Positions 1 to 10,900 of a DNA stretch of 64,000 nt are shown piece after piece. The position numbers were made by a program, and so were the translations under genes. The notes under the pieces were generated by a model. It was not told where the DNA came from, did no database searches, and worked only from the letters and a program-made list of their open reading frames with translations. Numbering within the stretch: the first letter of the stretch is position 1; each line of letters begins with the position of its first letter. Source of the DNA: Hwangdonia lutea (GTDB lineage: Bacteria > Bacteroidota > Bacteroidia > Flavobacteriales > Flavobacteriaceae); NCBI RefSeq assembly GCF_032814565.1, contig NZ_CP136521.1, forward strand, positions 310,001 to 374,000. The letters run 5' to 3'.

Positions 1-742
1 AAAACTGTGGTCTGTAAATATTAAACTTGCCTTCGTAACATTGTTGGTCAAAATCAATGGGGCGTATTTTATACACCACATGGTCAAAATCGTGGGTGGG
101 CACAATTACGTAGTTGTAAGAGCGCATATCGCCCAAAAGCCTAATCATGCAGCGTTCGTTAAATTTTACAAACTCTTTGGCGATTTGGGATTTTTCAGAT
201 TTCGAGCATTTTGGCAACATCTTTTTTATAAACTCATCACCCGGAACACCCGCAATGTGCTCCTCGATCAGGGTATTGTTGTACACCAAAAAATTCAAAT
301 TATAAGGCGATAACATGTGCTCCAATTCCAGGCCGTAAACACGCGATGCATCTGCAGTTTTTACATAAAAATAGGTGTAATTATCATTTAAAATATTTCT
401 GATTTTTATACGGAAGGGTTTCGAGTTTCCAAAGGTACAGTAATCAATGGCATCTACATTTAAAAACGGAATCGTGCTTTCGTTACCATCAGAATGTAAA
501 ATGGTGTATACCTTTTTTAAGGATAAATCTATCTCTTCCCGCTCGTAATCGTTATAATAAACCCGTATCCACAACGTGTCGTTATCATCTTTATCATAAA
601 CCACTACCGAACCTTGAAAGCGCAACAAATCATCATAAAAGATAGGAATTTCTATATTTCTGTTATATTCAGAAAGATAATCGTTCAACTGATCCGATAT
701 CGGGAATGATGGCTTTTTTTTAGATATTTTTAAATCTTGCAT
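1..742 (-). CDS. Conserved hypothetical protein, C-terminus cut by window edge
   Basis: An open frame starts with ATG at 742 and runs without a stop off the left edge, giving about 247 visible residues beginning MQDLKISKKKPSFPIS. The translation has ordinary protein composition: many charged residues, no signal peptide, no membrane segment, so it is probably cytoplasmic. The visible end contains PTHDFDHVVYKIRPIDFDQQ; a repeated Asp-Phe-Asp is reminiscent of metal-binding loops in kinase-like folds, but this is only a resemblance. It is divergent from the ABC transporter gene at 866. I do not recognise the family and assign no function. Confidence 0.75.
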   Translation of the reverse strand, partial: MQDLKISKKKPSFPISDQLNDYLSEYNRNIEIPIFYDDLLRFQGSVVVYDKDDNDTLWIRVYYNDYEREEIDLSLKKVYTILHSDGNESTIPFLNVDAIDYCTFGNSKPFRIKIRNILNDNYTYFYVKTADASRVYGLELEHMLSPYNLNFLVYNNTLIEEHIAGVPGDEFIKKMLPKCSKSEKSQIAKEFVKFNERCMIRLLGDMRSYNYVIVPTHDFDHVVYKIRPIDFDQQCYEGKFNIYRPQF

Positions 743-865
743 AAGTTGTAAAATTATTCAAAGTTAAAGCTTTTATTCATAATCGTGTAACAAAACAAGT
801 TAAGCATCGTCATACTTAAATAACTAACCGTGTTGAAATTTATTCAGCATAAAAACCAAGCATAT

Positions 866-1762
866 TTGGAACCAATACTTACAATTAATAATCTTACCAA
901 AAAATTTGGGTATTTAACCGCTGTAAAAGACTTGTCGTTTACCATTAACAAAGGTAATGTTTACGGCATTTTAGGACCAAACGGAAGCGGAAAATCCACA
1001 ACCTTAGGCATTGTTTTAAATGTTGTTAATAAAACGCATGGCGATTTTAAATGGTTCGACGGCCAAACAACCACGCACGATGCGCTAAAAAAAGTTGGTG
1101 CTATAATTGAACGACCAAACTTTTACCCGTATATGACGGCGACGCAGAATTTAAAACTGGTTTGCAAAATTAAGGGCGTAGATTACAATAAAATAGAAGA
1201 GAAGCTTGAAGTTGTAGGTTTGCGAGAACGCAAAGACAGCAAGTTTAAAACCTATTCTTTAGGGATGAAACAGCGTTTAGCCATTGCCTCGGCACTTTTG
1301 AACGACCCTGAAATATTGATTTTAGACGAACCCACAAACGGATTGGATCCACAGGGTATACATCAAATACGGGAAATTATAAAGCAAATTGCAGCCAAAG
1401 GCACTACCATTTTATTGGCATCGCACTTATTGGATGAAGTTGAAAAAGTCTGTTCGCACGTGGTGGTATTGCGCAAGGGCGTAAAGTTATATTCGGGGCG
1501 TGTTGACGAGATGATTTCCAGTCACGGTTTTTTTGAATTGAAATGCAACAAGCAAGAGGATTTAGTGAAACTTTTGGAAAACAATCCGTCGTTCAAATCG
1601 ATTAAGGAAAAAGATGGCTTGGTAACCGCTTTTTTAAACGAACCCATGCTTTCTGAAGATTTTAACAAATATCTTTTCGAAAACGGCATTATTCTCACCC
1701 ATTTAGTACAGCGTAAAGAAAGTTTGGAAGAGCAATTTTTACAATTAACAGACAACAACTAA
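866..1762 (+). CDS. ABC transporter ATP-binding protein (ABC-2 type)
   Basis: This is the nucleotide-binding subunit of an ABC-2 exporter, working with the permease encoded 31 bp downstream. Visible motifs are Walker A (GPNGSGKST), the signature YSLGMKQR, Walker B with ILILDEPTNGLDP, and a switch His in LLASHLLDE. A C-terminal extension of about 80 residues follows the ATPase core, as in bacitracin or natural-product exporters of this class. The frame stays open upstream to a GTG at 830, but the family normally starts just before (M)EPILTINNLTKKFG, so I prefer the TTG at 866. The substrate cannot be read from the sequence; it is not GldA by motif context. Confidence 0.9.
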   Translation: MEPILTINNLTKKFGYLTAVKDLSFTINKGNVYGILGPNGSGKSTTLGIVLNVVNKTHGDFKWFDGQTTTHDALKKVGAIIERPNFYPYMTATQNLKLVCKIKGVDYNKIEEKLEVVGLRERKDSKFKTYSLGMKQRLAIASALLNDPEILILDEPTNGLDPQGIHQIREIIKQIAAKGTTILLASHLLDEVEKVCSHVVVLRKGVKLYSGRVDEMISSHGFFELKCNKQEDLVKLLENNPSFKSIKEKDGLVTAFLNEPMLSEDFNKYLFENGIILTHLVQRKESLEEQFLQLTDNN

Positions 1763-1793
1763 AACCCATCCTAACCAAAAACACACGAACTAT

Positions 1794-2618
1794 ATGTTAC
1801 GTCTTTTAAGCTTAGAACTACAAAAACTACTACTAAACAGAACCAGTAAAATACTCATATTCGTATCGTTTATCCTGCCTTTCTTTGTTATATTATTATC
1901 CTCGTTAAGGATTAATGTATTCGGTTTTTTTACATTGGAACTCGGGGAATTAGGTGTTTTCAACTTCCCCATAATATGGCACTTAACCACCTTTTTCGCA
2001 TCGCAATTCAAGTTCTTTTTTGCTATTGTTGTGGTAAGTATGATTGGTAACGAGTACAGCAACAAAACCATTAAACAAAACTTAATTGATGGGTTGAGTA
2101 AAAAGGAATTCATCTTATCTAAATTCTACACCATCGTTTTCTTTTCGTTGGTTTCAACAATACTTATTGGGTTAATTTCATTATGTATTGGTTTATACTA
2201 TTCAAGTTATACTGAAGCCTCAATTATTTTTAGAGAAGTCGAATTTTTACTTGCTTATTTTGTAAAATTAGTTGGCTTCTTTAGCTTATGTTTATTTCTT
2301 GCTATGTTAGTAAAAAGGTCCGCATTTGCTTTAGCTTTTTTGTTTATAACTTTTATTTCTGAATGGTTAATATTTTTACTTGTAATGTGGCAAACTTCCA
2401 CTGAAACAGCTTGGAAAGTTATAGAAGTCTTACCTATTCAATCCATGTGGGAGCTTATTAACCAACCGTTCCAACGTATAGCCATGACTAAGTTTCCAGA
2501 CAAAGGAGAATTAATATATGACTATGCCGTCCACGGGTACGAATTTGCCATAGTAATTGGTTGGACTGCTCTATTTATCTTTTTATCGTACAGATTATTA
2601 AAAAAGCGAGATTTATGA
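1794..2618 (+). CDS. ABC-2 type transporter permease
   Basis: A 274-residue integral membrane protein with about six hydrophobic segments: near residues 20-45, 65-90, 105-135, 150-175, 180-205 and 245-265. It begins MLRLLSLELQKLLLNRTSK, the cytoplasmic amphipathic start typical of ABC-2 permeases, and contains the short conserved NEYSNKTIKQNLIDGLSK loop found in bacterial ABC-2 permeases that act with a separate ATPase. It follows the ATPase gene directly and is followed 28 bp later by a T9SS cargo gene, so the three may be co-transcribed. The substrate is unknown. Confidence 0.85.
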   Translation: MLRLLSLELQKLLLNRTSKILIFVSFILPFFVILLSSLRINVFGFFTLELGELGVFNFPIIWHLTTFFASQFKFFFAIVVVSMIGNEYSNKTIKQNLIDGLSKKEFILSKFYTIVFFSLVSTILIGLISLCIGLYYSSYTEASIIFREVEFLLAYFVKLVGFFSLCLFLAMLVKRSAFALAFLFITFISEWLIFLLVMWQTSTETAWKVIEVLPIQSMWELINQPFQRIAMTKFPDKGELIYDYAVHGYEFAIVIGWTALFIFLSYRLLKKRDL

Positions 2619-2646
2619 TACCTTTGGTGGCATTCGCTACTGAAAG

Positions 2647-5355
2647 ATGAAAAAAATTGCCATATTCTTAATAAGCTGTTTAATCGGTTTAAACGGTTTT
2701 GCCCAAAGTGAAGCTGCCAATTGGTATTTTGGCTTTGGCGGTGGCATAAAATTCAACCAAATTAATAATACGGTTACCTCGGTAAGCGACGGACAATTGT
2801 TTACAAACGAAGGTTGCGCATCCATTTCGGACAGTTCTGGAAATTTATTGTTTTATACAGATGGCACCCGAGTTTGGAATAAAAACCATGCCACCATGTC
2901 AAACGGTTTGGGGTTGTATGGCGACTCGTCCAGCACACAATCTGCCATAATTGTACCCAAACCAGACGATGAGAATATTTACTACATTTTCACGGTTGAT
3001 AATGGTCTAGACGGAAACGATTACGGTTTAAACTATTCTGAAGTTAACATGACTTTAGATGGTGGCTTAGGTGCAGTTACCTCAAAAAACACAAATTTAC
3101 TTCAGCGTTGTTCTGAAAAAATTACAGCCGTTTTAAAAGATTGTATTACCAAGTCCATTTGGGTACTTACCCTAGCATCAGAAAATGGCGATGCCGATAT
3201 TTTCAACACTTATCACGCTTTCGAAGTCAATAATTTTGGCGTTAACACAACATCGGTTAAGTCAACATTTAATCTTATGGTTTCAGATGCGCGAGGCTAT
3301 TTAAAGCTATCGCCCGATGGCGAAAAAGTGGCATGTGCCAATGTTAGAGATGGTCTGTATTTATATGATTTTGATGCCGCCACAGGTGTTGTAAGTAATC
3401 AGTTGCAACTTAATTTACCATCTGTTAATTATGCGAGTTATGGTGTAGAGTTTTCACCAAACAGTCAATTGCTTTATGTGCATTCGTATAACAATTTTTT
3501 CGATTTTGAAACGCCTGCCAATAATAATATCCCATCAAATCATACATCATCGCTACTCCAATACAATCTTTTAGCATCAAATATTTCTTCATCTTCATTT
3601 GTTATCGATGATCGAGAATTATATAGAGGTGGTTTACAGCTTGGACCAAACGGTAAAATTTACAGAGCATTAAGCGCCACTTATAATGATGGCTTACCCT
3701 ATCTCGGTGTCATCAATAACCCCAACGGCATTGGGTTTAATGCAAACTATAGCCACAACGCCATTAGTGTTTCACCAAATAATTCGTCACAAGGATTACC
3801 TCCTTTTATAGCTTCTTTTTTTAACGAAAAAATAGACATTATTAAAAACGGTGAAAACTCTACAAATCTGTCGCTTTGCGTCAATGATACATACACTTTA
3901 GCGGCCGACCAAATAACGGGTGCCACCTATAGTTGGACACGTGATGGAAATCCTTTAGCTGAAAGTGATTATGATTTATTAGTTACTCAAAACGGGCATT
4001 ACGAAGTTTATATCGACCCTAATAACGGTGATTGCGCTATTGAGGGTGAAGCCTTTGTGATTTTTAATCCAAACCCCGAAGCCTACAACCACACCCTGTT
4101 GCAGTGCGATGAAGATGGTACGGCCGATGGACGCACGCAGTTCAACCTCAACCAAGCCAACGCTGTTTTAACCAATAACGTCGCGGGCCTTTCAACCAGG
4201 TTCTATACCGATGCGGCCAGAACCAACGAGGTTAACAGCAATGCCTTTACCAACACAGCCAATCCGCAAACCATTTACGTAAACGTCGTTAACGATGCCA
4301 CGGGGTGCTTTTCGGCATCGGAACTGACCCTGAACGTGAGCGTCACCGATTCCGGAGACACCCAACTTATTGCCTGCGATAACGACGGTATCGAGGATGG
4401 GTTTTTCAACTTTAATTTAAGCGATGCCGATAGTGCCATTGTAAGCGGGCTTCCAACCGGTTTAACCATTGCCTACTACGAAACTTACGATGATGCCTTA
4501 CTTGAAACAAATAATTTGGGAACCACGTTTACAAACACAAATCCGTACACCCAAACTATTTACGCACGGGTTGAAAATGCCAACAACTGCTACGGCATCA
4601 GCGAAGTGGCCTTGACCGTAAACGAATTGCCAAATATTGAAACCGAGGCTCTGGCATATTACTGCCTTAACTTTTTTCCTGACACCATCACCTTGGATGC
4701 CGCCGTTATAAACGATGCGCCTTCAAACTATAGCTACAGTTGGTCTACCGGTGAAAGCAGCTATCAAATCGACGTAAACCAAGCGGGCACTTACAACGTT
4801 ACCGTTACCAATGCCAATGGCTGCACCAAACAACGCACCATTACCGTAGAACCTTCAAACATTGCCACCTTTGAGAACATTGAAGTGGTCGATGCCACCC
4901 AAAACAACAGCATTACCGTTTTGGTTTCCGGCGAAGGCGTTTATGAGTACCGCTTGCTGGACCAGAACAATGTGGTTTACGCACCCTATCAGGAAAGCAA
5001 TGTGTTCGAAAACGTTTCCCCGGGCATTTACACCCTTAGCGTTCGCGACATAAAAAACAACTGTGGTACCGTACAAGAGCTGGTTTCTGTTATTGGGTTC
5101 CCTAAATTTTTCACGCCCAATAACGATGGCGATAACGATACCTGGCAGGTCCAAGGGATTTCGGGCATGTTCCAGCCCAATACCAACATCCTTATTTTTA
5201 ACAGGTTTGGAAAACTAATAAAACAGCTGAACCCGTTGGGCGAAGGTTGGGACGGACGCTTTAATGGCCAAAAACTGCCTGCGGACGATTATTGGTTTGC
5301 GGTGACCCTGCAAGATGGAAGGGTATTAAAGAATCACTTTACTTTAAAACACTAA
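2647..5355 (+). CDS. Secreted T9SS type B sorting-domain protein, propeller N-terminus
   Basis: A 902-residue surface or secreted protein. Residues 1-20 form a signal peptide ending GFAQ. Residues about 25-400 contain GNLLFYTDGTRVWN and STQSAIIVPKP, typical of the beta-propeller-like N-terminal region of many Bacteroidota T9SS proteins. Two Cys-Asp repeats begin near residues 485 and 575. An Ig-like block with SYSWSTGESSYQID follows near 690, and the type B sorting domain (FPKFFTPNNDGDNDTW to the C-terminus) covers about the last 85 residues. T9SS would export it and anchor or release it at the outer membrane. The 3' 1285 bp are nearly identical to the next gene. Its biological role (adhesin, gliding or matrix protein) is not determinable here. 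Confidence 0.9.
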   Translation: MKKIAIFLISCLIGLNGFAQSEAANWYFGFGGGIKFNQINNTVTSVSDGQLFTNEGCASISDSSGNLLFYTDGTRVWNKNHATMSNGLGLYGDSSSTQSAIIVPKPDDENIYYIFTVDNGLDGNDYGLNYSEVNMTLDGGLGAVTSKNTNLLQRCSEKITAVLKDCITKSIWVLTLASENGDADIFNTYHAFEVNNFGVNTTSVKSTFNLMVSDARGYLKLSPDGEKVACANVRDGLYLYDFDAATGVVSNQLQLNLPSVNYASYGVEFSPNSQLLYVHSYNNFFDFETPANNNIPSNHTSSLLQYNLLASNISSSSFVIDDRELYRGGLQLGPNGKIYRALSATYNDGLPYLGVINNPNGIGFNANYSHNAISVSPNNSSQGLPPFIASFFNEKIDIIKNGENSTNLSLCVNDTYTLAADQITGATYSWTRDGNPLAESDYDLLVTQNGHYEVYIDPNNGDCAIEGEAFVIFNPNPEAYNHTLLQCDEDGTADGRTQFNLNQANAVLTNNVAGLSTRFYTDAARTNEVNSNAFTNTANPQTIYVNVVNDATGCFSASELTLNVSVTDSGDTQLIACDNDGIEDGFFNFNLSDADSAIVSGLPTGLTIAYYETYDDALLETNNLGTTFTNTNPYTQTIYARVENANNCYGISEVALTVNELPNIETEALAYYCLNFFPDTITLDAAVINDAPSNYSYSWSTGESSYQIDVNQAGTYNVTVTNANGCTKQRTITVEPSNIATFENIEVVDATQNNSITVLVSGEGVYEYRLLDQNNVVYAPYQESNVFENVSPGIYTLSVRDIKNNCGTVQELVSVIGFPKFFTPNNDGDNDTWQVQGISGMFQPNTNILIFNRFGKLIKQLNPLGEGWDGRFNGQKLPADDYWFAVTLQDGRVLKNHFTLKH
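4071..5355 (+). repeat. Copy 1 of a 1285 bp duplicated T9SS 3' cassette
   Basis: The segment matches 6523-7807 at a constant offset of 2452 bp with no indel. The encoded 428 residues differ at about 18 positions (around 96% identity). It covers two Cys-Asp repeats, the Ig-like block and the sorting domain. By hand count, bases 4081-4140 have 36 of 60 G+C and 5221-5280 have 32 of 60, against 18 of 60 at 3481-3540, so the cassette differs in composition from the 5' part of its own gene. The left boundary is sharp at the codons for NPEAYN. Confidence 0.95.
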
Positions 5356-5359
5356 TCAT

Positions 5360-7807
5360 TTGAAATTAGCCCCAAAATTATTCATCTTTTTCATTTTTCT
5401 AGCGCATAATAATATAGCATTTGGGCAACAGCCAACGGATTGTATTGATGCCGTTATTGCTTGCGGAAACTCAAATATCAACCTTAATGTTAGTGGCGTT
5501 GGCACACAAGAATTAAGCGGTTCTAACACCTGTTCCAGTCAAGAAAACAACAGTGTTTGGTTAAAAGTTACTTTAGTAACAAGCGGCACTTTAGGCTTCA
5601 CATTAACTCCTAACAGCACCGCAATAACCGAAGATTATGATTTTTTTGTATTTGGGCCAAATGCAACTTGTGGTAATATTGGGCAAGCCATTCGGTGCTC
5701 GACAACCAACCCTTCAGCTGCCAATCAAGGTAACAATTTAACCGGTATGAATAGCACATCAACTGATACTGCAGAAGGCCCTGGTGCTAATGGCGACAGC
5801 TTTGTAAAATGGTTGGATGTGCTAGCTGGAGAAACTTATTTTATTGTAATCGATAGACCCATCGGCAACAGCCCTTTTAGTTTACAGTGGACGGGAACGG
5901 CACAGTTTTCCGACCCGCCTTCAGATCAGTCTAAAACAAGTGGTACCCCTTTAAATTTAGAAAGTTGCGATGTCGTGGCGCCATTTGATGATGGGTTTAC
6001 AACATTCAACTTAACCGACAATACTAGTTTAATAACAGGAACACAAAGCGACATTACCATTACGTTTCACGAAAACATAAGTGATGCTAATATTGGGATT
6101 AATGAATTAAGTAGCCCGTACACCAACATTAACAATCCGCAAACCATTCATGCCAGAATCACCAACAACACGACAGGATGTTTTGAATTGACGAGCTTTC
6201 AATTAGATGTAAATTTAGGTCCAAACTATGCACCGCCAGCGGATTACGAACTTTGTGATGATGCCATGGACGGAAACAACACCAATGGTCGCGTAAATTT
6301 TGATTTATCTTCCAGAAATTCTGAAATATTAAATGGTCAAAATCCAGCAGATTTTAATATTACCTATCATACGTCACAGTTTGATGCCGAAAATCGGGCA
6401 AATCCTTTGTCGAATCCCTACTACAATGCAACACAATTTAACGAACAGGTTTTTGTGAGAATTGAGGATGCGCTAAATACAGACTGTAAAAGTGTAACGC
6501 CTTTAAATTTAGTGGTGTATTTAAACCCCGAAGCCTACAACCACACCCTGTTGCAGTGCGATGAAGATGGTACGGCCGATGGACGCACGCTGTTCAACCT
6601 CAACCAAGCCAACGCTATTTTAACCAATAACGTCGCGGGCCTTTCAACCAGGTTCTATACCGATGCGGCCAGAACCAACGAGGTTAACGGCAATGCATTT
6701 ACCAACACAGCCAATCCGCAAACCATTTACGTAAGCGTTGTTAACGATGCCACGGGCTGCTTTTCGCCATCGGAACTGACCCTGAACGTGAGCGTCACCG
6801 ATTCCGGCGATACCCAACTTATTGCCTGCGATGACGACGGTACCGAAGACGGGTTTTTCAACTTTAATCTAAGCGATGCCGATAATGCCATTGTAAGCGG
6901 GCTTCCAACCGGTTTAACCATTGCCTACTACGAAACTTACAATGATGCCTTACTCGAAACAAATAATTTGGGAACCACGTTTACAAACACAAATCCGTAC
7001 ACCCAAACTATTTATGCACGGGTTGAAAATGCCAACAACTGCTACGGCATCAGCGAAGTGGCCCTGACCGTAAACGAATTACCAAATATTGAAACCGAAG
7101 CTATGGCTTATTACTGCCTTAACTTTTTTCCGGACACCATCACCTTGGATGCCGCCGTTATAAACGATGCGCCTTCAAACTATAGCTACAGTTGGTCTAC
7201 CGGTGAAAGCAGCTATCAAATCGACGTAAACCAAGCGGGCACTTACAACGTTACCGTTTCCAATGCCAATGGCTGCACCAAACAACGCACCATTACCGTA
7301 GAGCCTTCAAACATTGCCACCTTTGAGAACATTGAAGTGGTCGATGCCACCCAAAACAACAGCATTAGCGTTTTGGTTTCCGGCGAAGGGGTTTACGAGT
7401 ACCGCTTGCTGGACCAGAACAATGTGGTTTACGCACCCTATCAGGAAAGCAACCTGTTCGAAAACGTTTCCCCGGGCATTTACACCCTTAGCGTTCGCGA
7501 CATAAAAAACAACTGTGGTACCGTACAAAACGTGGTTTCGGTTATTGGGTTCCCCAAATTTTTCACGCCCAATAACGATGGCGATAACGATACCTGGCAG
7601 GTCCAAGGGATTTCGGGCATGTTCCAGCCCAATACCAACATCCTTATTTTCAATAGGTTTGGAAAACTAATAAAACAGCTGAACCCGTTGGGCGAAGGTT
7701 GGGACGGACGCTTTAATGGCCAAAAACTGCCCGCAGACGATTATTGGTTTGCGGTGACCCTGCAAGATGGGAGAATTTTTAAAAATCATTTTACACTAAA
7801 ATATTAA
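5360..7807 (+). CDS. Secreted T9SS type B sorting-domain protein, PPC-like N-terminus
   Basis: An 815-residue T9SS cargo paralogue of the preceding gene, starting with TTG only 4 bp after its stop and so probably translated from the same mRNA. The signal peptide ends near NNIAFGQ. Residues about 25-185 form a pre-peptidase C-terminal (PPC)-like module, with WLKVTLVTSGTLGF and DYDFFVFGP. Four Cys-Asp repeats begin near residues 201, 297, 398 and 489. The Ig-like block and type B sorting domain follow. The C-terminal 428 residues are nearly identical to the upstream gene, while the N-terminal half is unrelated. This suggests domain shuffling or gene conversion between cargo genes. No catalytic domain is visible, so an adhesive or structural role is the most cautious inference. 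Confidence 0.88.
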   Translation: MKLAPKLFIFFIFLAHNNIAFGQQPTDCIDAVIACGNSNINLNVSGVGTQELSGSNTCSSQENNSVWLKVTLVTSGTLGFTLTPNSTAITEDYDFFVFGPNATCGNIGQAIRCSTTNPSAANQGNNLTGMNSTSTDTAEGPGANGDSFVKWLDVLAGETYFIVIDRPIGNSPFSLQWTGTAQFSDPPSDQSKTSGTPLNLESCDVVAPFDDGFTTFNLTDNTSLITGTQSDITITFHENISDANIGINELSSPYTNINNPQTIHARITNNTTGCFELTSFQLDVNLGPNYAPPADYELCDDAMDGNNTNGRVNFDLSSRNSEILNGQNPADFNITYHTSQFDAENRANPLSNPYYNATQFNEQVFVRIEDALNTDCKSVTPLNLVVYLNPEAYNHTLLQCDEDGTADGRTLFNLNQANAILTNNVAGLSTRFYTDAARTNEVNGNAFTNTANPQTIYVSVVNDATGCFSPSELTLNVSVTDSGDTQLIACDDDGTEDGFFNFNLSDADNAIVSGLPTGLTIAYYETYNDALLETNNLGTTFTNTNPYTQTIYARVENANNCYGISEVALTVNELPNIETEAMAYYCLNFFPDTITLDAAVINDAPSNYSYSWSTGESSYQIDVNQAGTYNVTVSNANGCTKQRTITVEPSNIATFENIEVVDATQNNSISVLVSGEGVYEYRLLDQNNVVYAPYQESNLFENVSPGIYTLSVRDIKNNCGTVQNVVSVIGFPKFFTPNNDGDNDTWQVQGISGMFQPNTNILIFNRFGKLIKQLNPLGEGWDGRFNGQKLPADDYWFAVTLQDGRIFKNHFTLKY
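6523..7807 (+). repeat. Copy 2 of the 1285 bp duplicated T9SS 3' cassette
   Basis: Direct repeat of 4071-5355 in the same orientation, starting at the codons for NPEAYN and ending at the stop codon. Similarity stops abruptly on the left, where the two genes encode unrelated sequence. Only scattered substitutions separate the copies, most of them conservative or synonymous, which points to a recent duplication or continuing gene conversion. Confidence 0.95.
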
Positions 7808-7945
7808 TATTGCTATCATGAAAACCAATTAAAATCGTATTTTATCGGTTATATTTTGCGCTTCATCTGAAAAAAGTCTATTTTTCATAATAAATTCAAT
7901 TTATGCATTAATTGAGTTTTCCAAATAAAAAAGAAACCTACTGCT

Positions 7946-10900
7946 ATGAAATTTGTTAACTGCTTATTAGGACTGCTTTTACTTGGGAGTAGTTATGCGT
8001 TTTCGCAACAGATTTCAGTCGATGATTCCGTTGGTTTGCAACAACTTATAGAAGACAATTTAGTACAGAATAGCTGTGTTGAAATTACCAATATTACCTC
8101 GTTTGTAAACGGAAGTTCCAGTGGTTTTTCAAGTTATGCTCAATTTGACCGGGCAGGTTCCAACTTCCCTTTTCAAAACGGTATAATGCTTACTACTGGG
8201 AATGCGACCTCTGGCGGAAATAATGTGACCACCCCAACACTTAGCGAAGGCTCAACGGTTTGGGGAACTGACCCGGATTTAGAAGCTGCTTTGGGTATTT
8301 CCAATACTCTGAATGCCACTTCCATCGAGTTTGATATTGTATCTATATCAAGTCAACTTCAGTTTAATTATTTATTGGCTTCCGAAGAATATTTCGGCAT
8401 TAATCCTTGCCAGCTTTCCGATGGTTTTGCGTTTTTAATTAAAGAAACCGGTAGCCCACTACCCTATCAAAATATCGCCTTAGTTCCTGGTACTTCAACA
8501 CCGGTTAACACCAATACCATACATGATGAGATTTTTGGTGTTTGTCCAGCTCAAAATGACCAGTATTTTGATGGATACAACGTTGGTGACACCAATTACA
8601 ACGGTAGAACAACGGTTTTAACAGCTCAAACAACCATAACGCCTTACGTTCAATATCATATCAAATTGGTGATAGCCGATCAAACCGATATTGAATATGA
8701 CTCGGCAGTTTTTATTGAAGGTAATAGTTTTAAAATTTTAGATTTGGGCGAAGATGTTTCCACATGCGCGCCTTCGGTAACCTTGGATGCCGATATAGAC
8801 AATCCACTCGCAACTTATGCTTGGTTTTTGGATAACGCACCCTTGGCAACCACGCTCCCAACAATAAGCGCCACTCAAGATGGTACGTATAGGGTTGAAG
8901 TAACTGTAGATTTAAATGGTACTGCTTGTGTTGAAACCGACGAAATCGTAGTCGTTTTAAATACCGAAGAGCCCATAAACCCAATAACAGACTATGTTTT
9001 ATGTGATGACATTAGTGGTGATGAAACTGAGGTGTTTGACCTTAGCTCTAAAAATGCCGAAGTAATCAACAATATTCCTTTTACAAATTATGACTTCTCC
9101 TATCATTTATCCGATGCCGATGCTAGAAACAATGTAAATCCTGTTTCGGGTAATTTTTCAAATACCATAAACCCGCAAACCATTTATGTTCGAATCCAAG
9201 ATAATGATACAGGCTGCTATGGGTTTACTACATTTAATTTAATAGTAAATCCAGTACCAACCATAACCGATCCAACAGATTTAGAGGTATGCGATAGCGA
9301 CACCCAACCTGATGGATACACCGTTATAGATTTAACTCAAAAAGACGACGAAATAACAGGTGGACAAAGCAGTTTACTAGTAAGTTATCATTACACTAGT
9401 GCCGATGCAGACAGTGGGGCAAACCCAATCCCTATACCATATGTTAACACAAACACACCAACTGAAGTGGTTTACATAAGGGTAATTGATACGCAAACGG
9501 GTTGTGTAAACTCTTCATCATCTTTAACCATTAATATTACAACAAGTCCAATTGTAAATAGGGATACTCAGTATTTAGATGCCTGTGATATGGATCATGA
9601 CGGTAGCGCCGAATTCGATTTAACCCAAGTAATTAACGATGTTTTAATGGGCTTAACCGGAGTAACCTTTACGTTCCATGAAACCTTGCCCGATGCTCAA
9701 TCGGGAGATAATCCAATTGCAAACGAAACCAATTATCAATATCAAAATGCTTTATTAGAACCCGGAAACGCCACGCTTTACATAAGAATTGTAGACGATA
9801 ATACGGGTTGTGCATCCATAGTGCCACTTGAAGTCCACACCAATTTACTACTAACAGGCACAGATACGGGCGATTTTGCCTTATGTGATAACAACGATGA
9901 TGCTACCGATACTCTAGCGTTTGATTTAACTACCGTTGCTCTATATATTGCTGATGAATTGCCTAACATTTTCGTTACATTTTATGAAACTGAAACAGAT
10001 CGGGATTCCGGTACAAACCCACTAGATGATAGCATACTTTATCCTGCTACCAGCCCTACAACATTATATATTAAAATAGATGATACCGCTAGTGGTTGTT
10101 CAGATTTCTCAGAAATCACATTATTGGTAAACCCTGTGATATTGTTCAATCCTGCTAACCCTTTACCATACTGCGATACCGACGATGACGGTATTGTAAG
10201 TATCGATTTGGCTTCGTTAGACGATACCGTAACTGGCGGAAACACAGATTTTGAAGTACGATACTATCCCTCTAGTACCGATGCCGAGAACAATTCCAAT
10301 CAATTACCTCCTTTCTACACCAACACAGGTCCTATTGAAACCATTTACGCACGCATTGAAAATATAGATACGGGCTGTAGCACCATCAACCCATTTGATA
10401 TTGAAATTTATGTGGCACCAGCGGCGACATCGCCAAGTCCAGAAGTGATTTGCGACAATGATAGCAACCCTGAAGATGGATTTTCAATCATCAATCTTGA
10501 TGATGCTATTTCTGAAGTTGTAGCAAACCCAACAGGACTTAACATCGGTTTTTTCAACTCCTTTGATGATGCCGATAACAATGTAAACCCAATTACAAAC
10601 ACGTCCAATTATAACGCCAACACGCAAATCGTGTACATTCGGGTTGGAAATAACGATAGCCTAGGGTGTTATAATATTGTGGAATATGAAATTACCGTAA
10701 ACACCACACCTATAATTCCGGACATAACCCCGTTTCAAATATGTAAAGACGATGGCACTTTTACAGCAGATTTTTTATTAGTTGATAAAGATGCCGAAAT
10801 ATTAAACGGTCAAACCGGAAAAGAAGTCTTTTATTTTGAAGATGCAGCGTTTACATTGCCTATAGACAAAAATACAGCTTACCAAAATACAAGCCCATCG

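Noticed and set aside
41-313. 90-codon plus-strand ORF at the left edge
   Set aside because: It is antisense to a minus-strand frame that stays open from 742 to the window edge with good protein composition.
4855-5154. 99-codon minus-strand ORF repeated at 7307-7606
   Set aside because: Its conservation is fully explained by the duplicated T9SS cassette on the other strand; it runs antisense through repeats and the sorting domain and shows no protein-like motif.
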